A DNA stretch of 64,000 nucleotides from Leptolinea sp. UBA5203 (GCA_002412765.1 DHVR01000068.1:67634-131633), one strand, 5' to 3'. Shown: positions 43,833 through 52,940, numbered from the stretch's first letter. Numbers and translations are program-made. The notes: generated from the sequence alone by a model not told the origin.

Positions 43833-44999
43833 ATGAAAATCTGGAAGATCCTTCTCTTTGCCCTGGTGACGATTATCGTGTTATTGGGTATTGTGATTTG
43901 GTTTAGCACAAAACCATTAACCAAAGAACAGGCGATAAAAGACATACAAAATGTCATTGATGGTAGTCTAAATAAGAAACAGTCCATTTATTCGGCATTG
44001 GTCTATATGGATGCCCCCCAAAAAGGACTTGAGGTAAAATACGCCTCAGGCACATCCAATGGTCAGCCCATTGACACCAATCAACCCTTTCATGTTGCCA
44101 GCGTTGGCAAATTGTTTACGGCGACCTTAATTGGATATTTAGTCGATCAAGGACAGATAACGCTCGAGGATCCCATTCACCTATATCTGAATAACGAAAT
44201 GTTATCTGGCCTGTTCGTCTACGAAGGCGTGGATTATCAGGATAAGGTGACCATCCAACATCTCCTCTCCCATACCAGCGGCATAGCGGATTACTTCGCC
44301 AAAGAGGACGGTGGATTGGTCGAATCCCTCTATCTCTCACCCGATACCGTTTACACGCCCCAATCCCTGGTTCAATTTACCCAAGAGCATCAATCCGCTT
44401 ATTTTGCTCCAGGCAACGGATATCATTATTCGGACACCGGTTACATTTTGCTGGGCTTGATTATTGAATCCGTCTCTGGAAAGCCATTTCACGAGATGCT
44501 GCATGAGGTGATATTTGATCCCCTGGCCATGGACAATAGTTACCTGATGTTTTATTCCGAACCAAAAAATGGAAAGCGTCCCATTGCTGAAGTTTGGATT
44601 GACGGGCACGAAGTAAGCCAATTTAATAGCGTCACGATTGACTGGGCAGGCGGGGGCATTGTTTCCACTCTGGATGACCTGGCGGTTTATATCCGCGCAC
44701 TCTACCATGGCGAGATCATCCGCAAGGAAACCCTGGATGCCTTCCAGCAATTCGACTATGAATTCATGACCGGTATCCAATATGGCAATGGTTTTATGCG
44801 TATGGAATTTGATAAATTTTCCCCCATACTGGGTTTTTTGCCACAAATGACAGGCCACATGGGTGTTCTTGGCACCCAACTCTTTTATGATCAGGAAACG
44901 GACATGGTTTATGTTTCCAGCTTCGGCTCCTCGGATGCCACAGCAACTAGTGTAAAAATCATGATTCAGATTTTAAGCACGGTTTATCGTGTTCAATAA
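43833..44999 (+). CDS. Serine beta-lactamase-like hydrolase (class C/AmpC-type), membrane-anchored
   Basis: 388 residues. A single N-terminal signal-anchor (residues 2-24) precedes a class C beta-lactamase/DD-peptidase fold. The SxxK motif is SVGK near residues 90-93, and the second motif is YSD in GYHYSDTGYIL near residue 199. Such ABH/beta-lactamase-family proteins act on D-amino-peptides or esters. GGAG 9 nt before the ATG. It diverges from a PadR gene and is probably its target. Ends with a strong terminator. Confidence 0.88.
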   Translation: MKIWKILLFALVTIIVLLGIVIWFSTKPLTKEQAIKDIQNVIDGSLNKKQSIYSALVYMDAPQKGLEVKYASGTSNGQPIDTNQPFHVASVGKLFTATLIGYLVDQGQITLEDPIHLYLNNEMLSGLFVYEGVDYQDKVTIQHLLSHTSGIADYFAKEDGGLVESLYLSPDTVYTPQSLVQFTQEHQSAYFAPGNGYHYSDTGYILLGLIIESVSGKPFHEMLHEVIFDPLAMDNSYLMFYSEPKNGKRPIAEVWIDGHEVSQFNSVTIDWAGGGIVSTLDDLAVYIRALYHGEIIRKETLDAFQQFDYEFMTGIQYGNGFMRMEFDKFSPILGFLPQMTGHMGVLGTQLFYDQETDMVYVSSFGSSDATATSVKIMIQILSTVYRVQ

Positions 45000-45036
45000 A
45001 TCAATGTGGTTAGTTATTCATCATCGATGAAAATAT

Positions 45037-45076
45037 AAGCCCAAAGCAGAATTGTGCTTTGGGCTTTTTTTTTTAT
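45037..45076 (+). terminator. Terminator of the beta-lactamase-like gene
   Basis: AAGCCCAAAGCA pairs perfectly with TGCTTTGGGCTT around gaattg, followed by ten or more T. Confidence 0.9.
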
Positions 45077-45091
45077 TGGTTGGACTACTTA

Positions 45092-46300
45092 TTATTTGTT
45101 AAGGATAACTACGCACTCGATGTGCTGGGTATGCGGGAGCATATCCATGGGCTGTACGGATTCCAGGGTATATCCTGCCTGCAGGAAGCGCTTCAAATCA
45201 CGCGCCAGTGTCGCCAGGTCCGCAGAGACATAGATCACCCGCTTGGGTCCCATGGGTAAAATGGCATCCAGTGCAAAACGATCTATGCCGGAACGCGGCG
45301 GCGCCACGATCATCACATCCGGTTTGATTTTCAAGGTCGGCAACACAGCCTCGGGCGCTCCCTGATACAGGGAGACATTTTCAAATTCATCCAGATTGAC
45401 CGCGTAATCTTCGCAGGCCAAGGGATGCGCTTCAATGCCGATCACTTCAGTGAAGAGCGGCGCTACAAAAGCGCTCAGCAATCCCACTCCACAGTACACA
45501 TCCAGCAGCATGCCGCCGGCTGCCGGCGTTATGGCCTGCATCACCAGCTTGATCAATCGTTCGGTCTGGCGATCATTCACTTGAAAATGAGCATCTCCTG
45601 AAACCCGGAAGGTTCGCCCGGCCAGCGTCTTGAGGATAAATTCATCCCCAGAGAGAATCATTGGGGTGCCGTCTTGTTCAAACAACAGGTTGATTGGGAA
45701 ATCCACTTCCAATTCGGGCGGCACATCATCGCCATGGAAAAACACCAGCGGATCATCATCCCCGCTGCGGAAATCCACCCATTCCAGGCCCGAGGGATCT
45801 TCCAACGTCAGGGCTTCGCGCAAAGCCATCATGGATTCCTGGGGCAGGAAACATTCTTCAATTTCCAGCAAGCCGCGAGATTGCGTTTGATAAAAGCCGG
45901 TCTTGCCCGACTCGAGAATTTGAAATGCCATTTGATTGCGATAATTCTTTTCATCCGGAGAGGCCATAATTTCCCGCACGGGAGGGTTTTCCAATCCGGT
46001 GGAACGGACTAAGGTCTCCATGACAATGGCTTGCTTGGCTAATAACTGCTCGGCATAGGTTAACATTTGGTAACTGCATCCCCCGCAGACTCCAAAGTGT
46101 TTACAAAAGGGCTGCACCCGTTTCTCTGAAGCTTGCAGAATCTCAACCAGCTCCGCATGCATGTGCCCTTTTTTCTCCTGAACCGGATTCACACTCACCC
46201 GTTCTCCAGGTAAAACAAATGGCACAAAGACCGCCTTACCCTCTTGACTTCGCCCCAATCCAAATCCGCCATAGACCAATTTATCAATTGTTATTTCCAT
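45092..46300 (-). CDS. 23S rRNA (uracil-5-)-methyltransferase, RlmD/RumA type
   Basis: 402 residues from an internal ATG with GGTAGGG upstream. A TRAM-like N-terminus (KLVYGGFGLGRSQEGKAVFVPFVLPGERV) is followed by a 4Fe-4S cysteine set (CKHFGVCGGCSY), the SAM site LDVYCGVGLLSAF, and the catalytic motifs VAPPRSGIDR and, near the end, HIECVVILNK with the nucleophilic Cys. It methylates C5 of a specific 23S rRNA uridine. Reverse gene, monocistronic. Confidence 0.92.
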   Translation of the reverse strand: MEITIDKLVYGGFGLGRSQEGKAVFVPFVLPGERVSVNPVQEKKGHMHAELVEILQASEKRVQPFCKHFGVCGGCSYQMLTYAEQLLAKQAIVMETLVRSTGLENPPVREIMASPDEKNYRNQMAFQILESGKTGFYQTQSRGLLEIEECFLPQESMMALREALTLEDPSGLEWVDFRSGDDDPLVFFHGDDVPPELEVDFPINLLFEQDGTPMILSGDEFILKTLAGRTFRVSGDAHFQVNDRQTERLIKLVMQAITPAAGGMLLDVYCGVGLLSAFVAPLFTEVIGIEAHPLACEDYAVNLDEFENVSLYQGAPEAVLPTLKIKPDVMIVAPPRSGIDRFALDAILPMGPKRVIYVSADLATLARDLKRFLQAGYTLESVQPMDMLPHTQHIECVVILNK

Positions 46301-46408
46301 TTTTACCCTACCGTGTAATAAAAATTTGTGCATTATGAAGCAGTTTGATTATACTCTTGGATGGCTAAACCTTGAGAAAAAGATTTAGCCACAATCCATT
46401 TATAATGA

Positions 46409-46436
46409 AAAAGACCTGCAAATTCGCAGGTCTTCA
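46409..46436 (-). terminator. Terminator of tRNA-Ser
   Basis: On the minus strand AAGACCTGC pairs with GCAGGTCTT around gaattt, followed by TTTTT, directly downstream of the tRNA-Ser gene. Confidence 0.8.
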
Positions 46437-46438
46437 GG

Positions 46439-46524
46439 CGGAGAGAGAGGGATTCGAACCCTCGATACCTTGCGGTATACCCGCTTTCCAGGCGAGCGCG
46501 TTAGGCCAACTACGCTACCTCTCC
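46439..46524 (-). tRNA. tRNA-Ser (GGA)
   Basis: 86 nt with a long variable arm. Acceptor stem starts GGAGAGG, anticodon loop CTGGAAA with anticodon GGA, T-loop GTTCGAATC. CCA is not encoded. Confidence 0.94.
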
Positions 46525-46768
46525 AAAGTCAACTATTTTTTTGTGCGTCGAAAATTATACCATAGTTTCCATTCCGTAAAGAGAAAACTTCCCCTTCCGT
46601 GCGCATAATTTATTGACCCAGAAACGGGAAAGAATAAGAGTTTCGTTAATTCGTTTTCGGCTGCAATCAAAATGGTATTAATTGCGTATATAATAGAGTC
46701 AGCTTGATTCACAGGAATGGCAGAGCTGAGTTATTCTACTTTCAGCAATCCTATAGGGTAAATACTTT

Positions 46769-47374
46769 ATGAAAACAACTCAAAAAATCATTCTCATTAG
46801 TCTTTTTTTAATTGCCACATTAATAGCCAGCGGCTGTCAGGCAAACGAAAGTACAGCCGATCAAGCGGAAAAACCTGCTGCGACCAGCGCATCCACGCAG
46901 GTCATTCAACCCACTGAGACAGTCGTTCTACCGTCCGCAACTTCAACCAAACGGCCCACCCTCAAGCCAACCTCTAAACCAACGGAAAATTCGGATGGTT
47001 CACTGGCGCCGACACTGGATGCCACAACCAAAAGCACAGCAACAGCCACACTTCAGGTGACCGCCACACCAACCGAGGTTAAGATTGCTGATTGGACTTC
47101 CGCAAAATTCTTCACCGGCGGCGCTTTGGCAGACTGGCAGTATTTCATTGCCCTGGAATTTGACGGCAACTTGACCGGATCCTACTATGCCGTGGTCGAC
47201 AAAAACAAGAACTATAAATGCGAAATCCTGGCCATGTATCCAAATCGTCTTTATTGCCATGGGCCCCAGGCCGCCTTTATGGATTATGTGCGCTTTGAAG
47301 TCTTCGATAAAACAACCGATGAAAAGGTTTACCAAGAACGGGTCTGGATTCCAGGCACGTACTTTAAGAAATAA
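46769..47374 (+). CDS. Lipoprotein with Pro/Thr-rich linker, unknown
   Basis: 201 residues. The lipobox IASGC lies near residue 23. A long Thr/Pro/Ser-rich linker runs to about residue 105, then a small domain (WTSAKFFTGGALADWQYFIALEFDGNLTGSYYAVVDKNKNYKCEIL...YLCHG-like Cys) with two Cys that may pair. Function unknown. Placed alone between tRNA-Ser and tRNA-Val. Confidence 0.75.
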   Translation: MKTTQKIILISLFLIATLIASGCQANESTADQAEKPAATSASTQVIQPTETVVLPSATSTKRPTLKPTSKPTENSDGSLAPTLDATTKSTATATLQVTATPTEVKIADWTSAKFFTGGALADWQYFIALEFDGNLTGSYYAVVDKNKNYKCEILAMYPNRLYCHGPQAAFMDYVRFEVFDKTTDEKVYQERVWIPGTYFKK

Positions 47375-47408
47375 GTCAAACTCGTGCTGATGGAAAATAG
47401 GAAAACCA

Positions 47409-47437
47409 TTGCCTATTTGCGAAGACCCTATTATAAT
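47409..47437 (+). promoter_or_regulatory. Promoter of tRNA-Val
   Basis: TTGCCT (47409-47414), a 17-bp spacer and TATAAT (47432-47437), 11 nt before the mature tRNA 5' end. Confidence 0.6.
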
Positions 47438-47448
47438 AATCAGCGCAT

Positions 47449-47525
47449 GGGCGGTTAGCTCAGCTGGTTAGAGCGTTGCGTTGACATCGCAAAGGTCGTA
47501 GGTTCGAGTCCTATACCGCCCACCA
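47449..47525 (+). tRNA. tRNA-Val (GAC)
   Basis: 77 nt with CCA encoded. Acceptor stem GGGCGGT/ACCGCCC, anticodon loop TTGACAT with anticodon GAC, T-loop GTTCGAGTC. It is followed at once by a terminator hairpin and by two further copies of its own 3' end (47505-47735). Confidence 0.95.
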
Positions 47526-47735
47526 GATAAGACACCTGAAAAGGTGTCTTTTTTTTATCCCAAGCTCGGAGGCACCATCGAGGTATGATCCGAGTCCTAT
47601 ACCGCCCACCAGATAAGGCACCAAAAGGTGTCTTTTTTTTTTCCAAGCTCGGAGGCACCATCGAGGTATGATCCGAGTCCTATACCGCCCACCAGATAAG
47701 GCACCAAAAGGTGTCTTTTTTTATCCCAAGCTCGA
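47505..47735 (+). repeat. Triple tandem repeat of tRNA-Val 3' end plus terminator, unit about 84 bp
   Basis: Three units start with cgagtcctataccgcccacc at 47505, 47591 and 47674 (periods 86 and 83). Each carries the tRNA-Val T-arm/acceptor 3' half with CCA, a GACACC...GGTGTC hairpin with a T-run, and the spacer tail. The second and third units lack the rest of the tRNA. They may be scars of repeated integration at a tRNA attachment site or of slippage. Confidence 0.8.
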
Positions 47736-47828
47736 ATGCATTAAACCTTCCTCCTCTATTTTTCGTAGAAAAATGGGGGAGGACCGAGGTGGGGGTCCGC
47801 CCAGCATGCCCGGATGGTTCTATTTAAA

Positions 47829-48488
47829 TTAGGGAATACTCCTTGCCAACAAATAAATCGCAAACCCAATGGATAGGTCAGCAAATAAATGCATAAGGAC
47901 AGGCAGTAACAAACCATCATACTTGCGGATTATCATGCGCCACATCCAAGCCACACCCAATAGAAGGACGAATTCTACCAGTGCCCATGGCCAGGCAACA
48001 AACTTGAGAAAAACCAGAGGGTGGTAGCCGGCATAGCAAACATCACTCCATGTAAGAGTTTTCACCTTGCTACCCAAATATCCACGCCAATACACTTCTT
48101 CAATTATTGGATTGATAAACGAATAATAAAGGATGAAGAGCAGCCAGTTGGCGGGTTTCAAACCCATGGATTCAAGCATCTGGCCAAGATTCAGCGGTAC
48201 CTGGATGAAATGGCTGGAGAAATACAACAAAACCCCTGAAAGTGCAGCTAATATGCTCAAAAACAGGATTGACCCAGACGTTCCACCTACAAACACCCGC
48301 TCCATGAGTCTCCTCTGTTTCCTTGCAATCAGGATCATAACCGCCAGAAAATGATACCCAAGCATGGCAACCCAGACATTTTTGACAAGATATAAACCAA
48401 CGATCATGGAGATAAATGGCACGAAATAAGAAAATAAAGTTATATATTTATCATGTTTATTCAAATTTCTCTCTCCAAAATTAAGCAC
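47829..48488 (-). CDS. CPBP-family intramembrane metalloprotease
   Basis: 219 residues with about seven transmembrane segments. The CPBP motifs are present: EEVYWRG (EExxxR) near residue 136, YAGYHPLVF with the metal His, and a later His in LMHLFAD. Family members cleave membrane substrates or process peptides such as bacteriocin precursors. No peptide precursor is adjacent, so the substrate is unknown. It stands between the tRNA-Val repeat and an intergenic region. Confidence 0.82.
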   Translation of the reverse strand: MLNFGERNLNKHDKYITLFSYFVPFISMIVGLYLVKNVWVAMLGYHFLAVMILIARKQRRLMERVFVGGTSGSILFLSILAALSGVLLYFSSHFIQVPLNLGQMLESMGLKPANWLLFILYYSFINPIIEEVYWRGYLGSKVKTLTWSDVCYAGYHPLVFLKFVAWPWALVEFVLLLGVAWMWRMIIRKYDGLLLPVLMHLFADLSIGFAIYLLARSIP

Positions 48489-48830
48489 TGATTTTTAGGA
48501 AATCTTCCACCTTATCACCGTAATTTAAAAAATCGTAGCCATTCTGTTTAGATATCAAGAATCGCTCAACACAGGAATTATTTATTATAGTACACAGGAC
48601 GATGATGGATGATTACGAGGATCAGAATCGGTTGAATCCTGCAGGCTGGCATTGTTAGCTCGGTATGGATGATTCATAAGCCGATATGAGTAAACCAGGC
48701 AGAAAATGGATTCCTTCAAGGGTGAATTAACAAACAAGTCACATACCCTCTAAACATAAATTGAATAACTATGGATCATAATAGAATCAGTGTATAATCA
48801 AAGCGTGCAGAAATGCAGTCTGAGGAACTT
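48489..48830. other. Intergenic region
   Basis: About 340 bp between divergently transcribed genes. A TATAAT lies at 48792-48797 before the 48831 gene. Nothing else recognised. Confidence 0.4.
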
Positions 48831-49109
48831 ATGAAAAAAAATCAATTATTATCCAAGGGTATGAAGAAAATTGTTGGCAAAGTGAACCTGGCTTTACAGT
48901 ACTCCATGGTTCGTTTACTCCATCTGCGGTCTCTGATCAAGCCCCGCAAAGAAAGAACCAGCCTGATTTATTTTCCTTTACGCGATGAAGGTTTTCCGGA
49001 TTTATCCCGTCTGTTGGTACCCATTCCAATTCCCCAGCCGGTTTATCCCCAGGCCATTCACGGACAGCCGCGCGTGGAGAGAATTGATAAATTGTGGATT
49101 ATTTACTAA
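48831..49109 (+). CDS. Small basic hypothetical protein
   Basis: 92 residues from an ATG with GAGG 5 nt upstream. Strongly basic N-terminal half (KKNQLLSKGMKKIVGKVNLALQYSMVRLLHLRSLIKPRKERTSLIYF), then a Pro-rich end (VPIPIPQPVYPQAIHGQPRVERIDKLW). No family recognised. It lies directly before the thrS T-box on the same strand. Confidence 0.55.
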   Translation: MKKNQLLSKGMKKIVGKVNLALQYSMVRLLHLRSLIKPRKERTSLIYFPLRDEGFPDLSRLLVPIPIPQPVYPQAIHGQPRVERIDKLWIIY

Positions 49110-49130
49110 TCACTTTTTTCTTATCTTGAT

Positions 49131-49159
49131 TTGAATTTTTAACTAAAGACGTTTATAAT
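49131..49159 (+). promoter_or_regulatory. Promoter of thrS
   Basis: TTGAAT (49131-49136), a 17-bp spacer and TATAAT (49154-49159), placed just upstream of the T-box leader. Confidence 0.65.
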
Positions 49160-49187
49160 GAGGCTACAATTTCATACCGTAACAGTC

Positions 49188-49428
49188 ATGATCGGGAAGA
49201 GTATCTGGCCCAAGATCAATCAGAGAGAAGGAAGTAGCTGAGAATCCTTCAGAAGCAGTTCAGAGAAAACCACCCGGGAACTTGACCCAGAAACGAGGAA
49301 TCGGAGTAAGGGAAACGGATCGCTCCGTTATTGGCGAAATGAGATAAACAATAATGGTATTGTTTAAATTGGGTGGAACCGTGTGAGGACTTGACCTCTC
49401 GCCCCAGTAAGGGCGAGAGTTTATTATT
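49188..49428 (+). promoter_or_regulatory. T-box riboswitch (threonine) upstream of thrS
   Basis: A leader with the T-box sequence AAATTGGGTGGAACCGTG (49366-49383) and the Stem I AGTA motif near 49200. A Thr codon (ACC) in gaaaaccacc around 49268 fits the specifier. The terminator CTCTCGCCC (49396-49404) / GGGCGAGAG (49411-49419) with a T-rich tail follows at once. Uncharged tRNA-Thr should stabilise an antiterminator and allow thrS transcription. Confidence 0.88.
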
Positions 49429-49451
49429 TAAATAACCTATTGGAGGAAAGT

Positions 49452-51233
49452 ATGGCGAACGACAATGCATATGCAAATTCAAAACTATATCGGATCCGCC
49501 ATTCAACTGCACACATCATGGCCGAAGCCGTCCTGGATATCTTCCCCGACGCTCAAATAGCCATTGGTCCTGCAATTGATGACGGGTTTTACTACGATTT
49601 TGATTTACCCCGCTCCTTAACCCCGGATGATCTGGCTGAGATCGAGAAGCGCATGAAGCACATTGTTAAGGGTAATTTTCCCTTTGTCAAAAATGTAGTC
49701 AGTGCAGACGATGCCCGTCAGGTATTCAAGGATCAGGTTTACAAAATTGAATTAATTGACGGCTTGCAGAATGGGAACCTGGATGATAATGGCGAACCCA
49801 TTGAAGGGGCGCTCGAAATTTCCACCTTTACCAGTCACACCTTCACCGATCTCTGCCGCGGCCCGCATGTAGAAAACACCAAAGAAATTAACCCCAAGGC
49901 AATTAAATTACTCAATGTTGCCGGTGCTTATTGGCGTGGGGATGAAAAACGCCCCATGCTGCAGCGCATCTATGGCACTGTGTTTGAATCACCGGAAGAA
50001 TTACAGGATTACCTGTGGAAAATTGAAGAAGCCAAAAAGCGTGATCATCGGGTGATTGCCAAACAGTTGGATCTGTACAGCATCAATGAAGAAGTTGGCG
50101 CTGGTCTGATCTTATGGCATCCCAACGGCGCGAAAATTCGCAAAATCACCGAAAACTTCTGGTCGGAAGAACATGAAAAAGCCGGTTACGATTTTGTGTA
50201 TACCCCCCATATCGGTAAGGCGCAGCTCTGGGAAACCAGCGGTCACCTGGGATTTTACAAAGAGAATATGTATGCTCCCATCGTAGTGGAAGAGCAGGAT
50301 TATTACATCAAACCGATGAACTGCCCCTTCCACTTGCATATCTACAAAAACCGCAGTCACTCGTATCGCGAACTACCTATTCGGTATGCTGAGGAAGGTA
50401 CGGTTTATCGATATGAACGCAGCGGTGTGCTGCATGGGCTGCTGCGTGTGCGCGGATTCACCCAGGACGACGCTCATCATTTCTGCCGCCCGGACCAAAT
50501 GCCGGCAGAAATTGATTTCGTGCTCAATTTTTGCCTACATATTTTGCGTTCCTTCGGATTCACAGAGTTTACAGCTTATTTGAGTACCAAACCGGAGAAA
50601 TCCGTCGGCCCGCTCGAAAAATGGGAGGCAGCCGAAGGTGCTTTGGAAGAAGCCTTAAAACGGGCCAGTATCCCCTACAAAGTGGATGCCGGTGGTGGTG
50701 CTTTCTATGGTCCCAAGATTGACTTGAAGATCAAGGATGCAATCGGCCGTGAATGGCAGCTCTCTACGATCCAATTTGATTTCAATTTACCGGAACGCTT
50801 TGATTTAACGTATGTAGGTGAAGATGGCCAACAACACCAACCCTACATGATCCACCGTGCCTTATTGGGCAGTCTGGAACGTTTCTTTGGCGTGCTGATT
50901 GAGCATTATGCCGGCGCTTTCCCCGTTTGGTTATCCCCCAAGCAAGCCGTGTTAATCCCCATTGCCGACCGACACATGGATTATGCCTTTGAGGTGGAAA
51001 AGAAATTAAAAGAAGCCGGGCTGCGGGTGTATGTTGATGAACGCAGCGAACGCATGAACGCTAAAATTCGGGATGCCCAGAATTTGAAAATCCCCTATAT
51101 GCTGGTGGTGGGCGACCAGGAAGCCGAAGAAAATAAAGTTGCCTTGCGCAAACGTGCCGGCGAAAACCCTGGTGCTATCAGCGTCGAGGAGTTTATCACC
51201 CTGGCCAAGGCTGAGATTACTCAAAAAATCTAA
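49452..51233 (+). CDS. thrS: Threonyl-tRNA synthetase lacking the TGS domain
   Basis: 593 residues. It begins directly with the editing (SAD) domain: RIRHSTAHIMAEAV (HxxxH) at residues 15-28 and LCRGPHV later. The class II catalytic core has MNCPFHLHIYKNRSHSYRELPIRYAEEGTVYRYERSG (zinc Cys and motif 2) and HRALLGSLERFFGVLIEHYAG (motif 3). The anticodon-binding domain ends the protein. The N-terminal TGS domain of about 60 residues found in many ThrRS is absent. The start follows TTGGAGGAAAG. Regulated by the T-box. Confidence 0.95.
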   Translation: MANDNAYANSKLYRIRHSTAHIMAEAVLDIFPDAQIAIGPAIDDGFYYDFDLPRSLTPDDLAEIEKRMKHIVKGNFPFVKNVVSADDARQVFKDQVYKIELIDGLQNGNLDDNGEPIEGALEISTFTSHTFTDLCRGPHVENTKEINPKAIKLLNVAGAYWRGDEKRPMLQRIYGTVFESPEELQDYLWKIEEAKKRDHRVIAKQLDLYSINEEVGAGLILWHPNGAKIRKITENFWSEEHEKAGYDFVYTPHIGKAQLWETSGHLGFYKENMYAPIVVEEQDYYIKPMNCPFHLHIYKNRSHSYRELPIRYAEEGTVYRYERSGVLHGLLRVRGFTQDDAHHFCRPDQMPAEIDFVLNFCLHILRSFGFTEFTAYLSTKPEKSVGPLEKWEAAEGALEEALKRASIPYKVDAGGGAFYGPKIDLKIKDAIGREWQLSTIQFDFNLPERFDLTYVGEDGQQHQPYMIHRALLGSLERFFGVLIEHYAGAFPVWLSPKQAVLIPIADRHMDYAFEVEKKLKEAGLRVYVDERSERMNAKIRDAQNLKIPYMLVVGDQEAEENKVALRKRAGENPGAISVEEFITLAKAEITQKI

Positions 51234-51243
51234 CCCATAGTGA

Positions 51244-51283
51244 AGATACACCAGGCTTTCATTGCGGAAAGCCTGGTGTATCT
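51244..51283 (+). terminator. Hairpin after thrS
   Basis: A perfect 16-bp stem (AGATACACCAGGCTTT / AAAGCCTGGTGTATCT) around 8 nt. There is no T-run, so it may be a Rho-independent terminator with a weak tract or an RNA-end structure. Confidence 0.6.
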
Positions 51284-51439
51284 CAACCACACAGAAACGA
51301 ACTTTACCTGGTTTTCTTGTGTGGAATTACAGACACCAAGTTGACGGTTTATCCCGTACTGTGGTATATTTCTAATGATTAATTGTCATTGGATTTAAAA
51401 ACCTTGTCAACTAGTTATCCTGATGGAAAGGAGTCTACT

Positions 51440-52129
51440 ATCAGTACTTCAGAATTTCGTGTGAACACTGCCATCCGTGAGCCCGTTGTGCGCTTGATCG
51501 GCCCTGATGGAAATAACTTGGGTGAAGTGCCCATAGATAAAGCATTGGCAATCGCTACGGAAGCAGATCTCGACCTTGTCGAAGTTTCTCCGAATGTATC
51601 GCCACCCGTATGTCGGGTCATGGATTACGGCAAGTTCCTTTATGAGAAAACCAAAAAGGAACGAGAAGCTCGTAAGACCCAGGTTAAAATTGAAATCAAG
51701 GAGATTCGCTTACGACCAAAGACCAACGAACATCACCGATCCTTTAAAACACGGGATGCACGCAAATGGTTATTGGCCGGGATGAAAGTGAAAGTCACTA
51801 TCCGCTTCCGCGGCCGTGAAATTACCTACCCGGAAATTGCATTAAATGATTTAAAGGAAATCGCTGAAGAACTGGCTGACGTCTCTGTGATTGAACAAAA
51901 ACCAAATCTTGAAGGCCGCGTGATGACCATGGTCCTCGGACCAGTAACCGCAGCCAAACCCAAGAAAAAAGCAGCCCCTGCTGTCGCTTCCTCAGGCTCG
52001 GCTGCTGCCAAGCCTACCAAAGTGAAGGTAAAAGCAGAAGCCAAATCAGAAGCTGAAGTGGATGATGAAATGGAAGCTGAAATCGAAGTGGAAGCAGTGA
52101 TCGAGGCAGATTCAGAGACGGAAGAATAA
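51440..52129 (+). CDS. infC: Translation initiation factor IF-3 (AUC start)
   Basis: 229 residues if started at ATC 51440, 6 nt after a perfect AAAGGAG (51427-51433); an upstream in-frame TTG at 51383 is less likely. IF-3 landmarks follow: RLIGPDGNNLGEVPIDKALAIATEADLDLVEVSPNVSPPVCRVMDYGK, then the C-terminal EIRLRPKTNEHHRSFKTRDARKWLLAGMKVKVTIRFRGRE. A rare AUN start is a known IF-3 autoregulation device. The C-terminus carries an Ala/Lys/Glu tail of about 50 residues beyond the usual length. First of infC-rpmI-rplT. Confidence 0.92.
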   Translation: MSTSEFRVNTAIREPVVRLIGPDGNNLGEVPIDKALAIATEADLDLVEVSPNVSPPVCRVMDYGKFLYEKTKKEREARKTQVKIEIKEIRLRPKTNEHHRSFKTRDARKWLLAGMKVKVTIRFRGREITYPEIALNDLKEIAEELADVSVIEQKPNLEGRVMTMVLGPVTAAKPKKKAAPAVASSGSAAAKPTKVKVKAEAKSEAEVDDEMEAEIEVEAVIEADSETEE

Positions 52130-52207
52130 GGTTTTTACAATTCTTGTTTTAGTTAGCATGTACTGTATATGGATTACAGTTAAACCGTAAGAATAGGAGT
52201 AGTAGCA

Positions 52208-52444
52208 GTGCCTACAAAGCAAAAGTCAACAAAGTACAAATTGAAGACCCACAAGGCGACTTCCAAACGATTTCGCCTGACGGGTGCTGGTATGCTTGTG
52301 CGCACCAAAGGCGGCAAAAGTCACCTTCGTCGTCGCACAGCAAAGCGTACCAAAGTATTATTGGCAGAGATGGTTCCCGTGCAGGGAAAAAGCTTTATCA
52401 AACGAATTAAACGACTCGCCCCCTACATGTCAAAGGCGAATTAG
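52208..52444 (+). CDS. rpmI: Ribosomal protein bL35
   Basis: 78 residues. The pattern MPTKQKSTKYKLKTHKATSKRFRLTGAGMLVRTKGGKSHLRRRTAKR is a normal bL35, a small basic 50S protein. The start is GTG, 8 nt after AGGAG. Lies between infC and rplT as usual. Confidence 0.95.
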   Translation: MPTKQKSTKYKLKTHKATSKRFRLTGAGMLVRTKGGKSHLRRRTAKRTKVLLAEMVPVQGKSFIKRIKRLAPYMSKAN

Positions 52445-52534
52445 TTTCTTCGGACCTTTTCAATTTTTGGAGCGGCCGTTGAGTGTGCATAACTGGTTTA
52501 GACCGACGCTCAGGGGTTCGCAAGGAGAAGATTT

Positions 52535-52885
52535 ATGGCTCGTGTAAAAAGTGGCCCAACCGGTAATCGGCGACACAAGAAAATTTTAAAGATGACCAAG
52601 GGTCAGTACGGTACCAAGCACCGCCTATTCCGACGTGCGAATGAGGCCATGCTAAAAAGTTTATGGTATGCCACCCGTGACCGCCGTGTTCGTAAACGTG
52701 ACCTGCGCAAGTTGTGGATCACGCGTATTAACGCTGCCGCACGCATCAATGGCATTTCTTACAGCAAGTTCATCTTTGCCATGAAAAAAGCGAATATCAT
52801 CATCAATCGCAAAATGTTGGCAAATATGGCTGTACGTGATCCAAAAGCTTTCACCGCTGTGGTTGAAAAAGCAAAAGCTGCGTAA
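52535..52885 (+). CDS. rplT: Ribosomal protein bL20
   Basis: 116 residues ([80 protein letters not shown]), the complete bL20 of the 50S subunit and its repressor role known in other bacteria. AAGGAG 7 nt before the ATG. Followed by a strong terminator at 52905. Confidence 0.97.
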   Translation: MARVKSGPTGNRRHKKILKMTKGQYGTKHRLFRRANEAMLKSLWYATRDRRVRKRDLRKLWITRINAAARINGISYSKFIFAMKKANIIINRKMLANMAVRDPKAFTAVVEKAKAA

Positions 52886-52904
52886 TCCATACACATGATA
52901 CAGA

Positions 52905-52940
52905 CAAAATGGGATGAACTTGTTTCATCCCATTTTTTAT
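52905..52940 (+). terminator. Terminator of the infC-rpmI-rplT operon
   Basis: AAAATGGGATGAA pairs with TTTCATCCCATTTT around cttg, followed by T-rich sequence. Confidence 0.9.
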
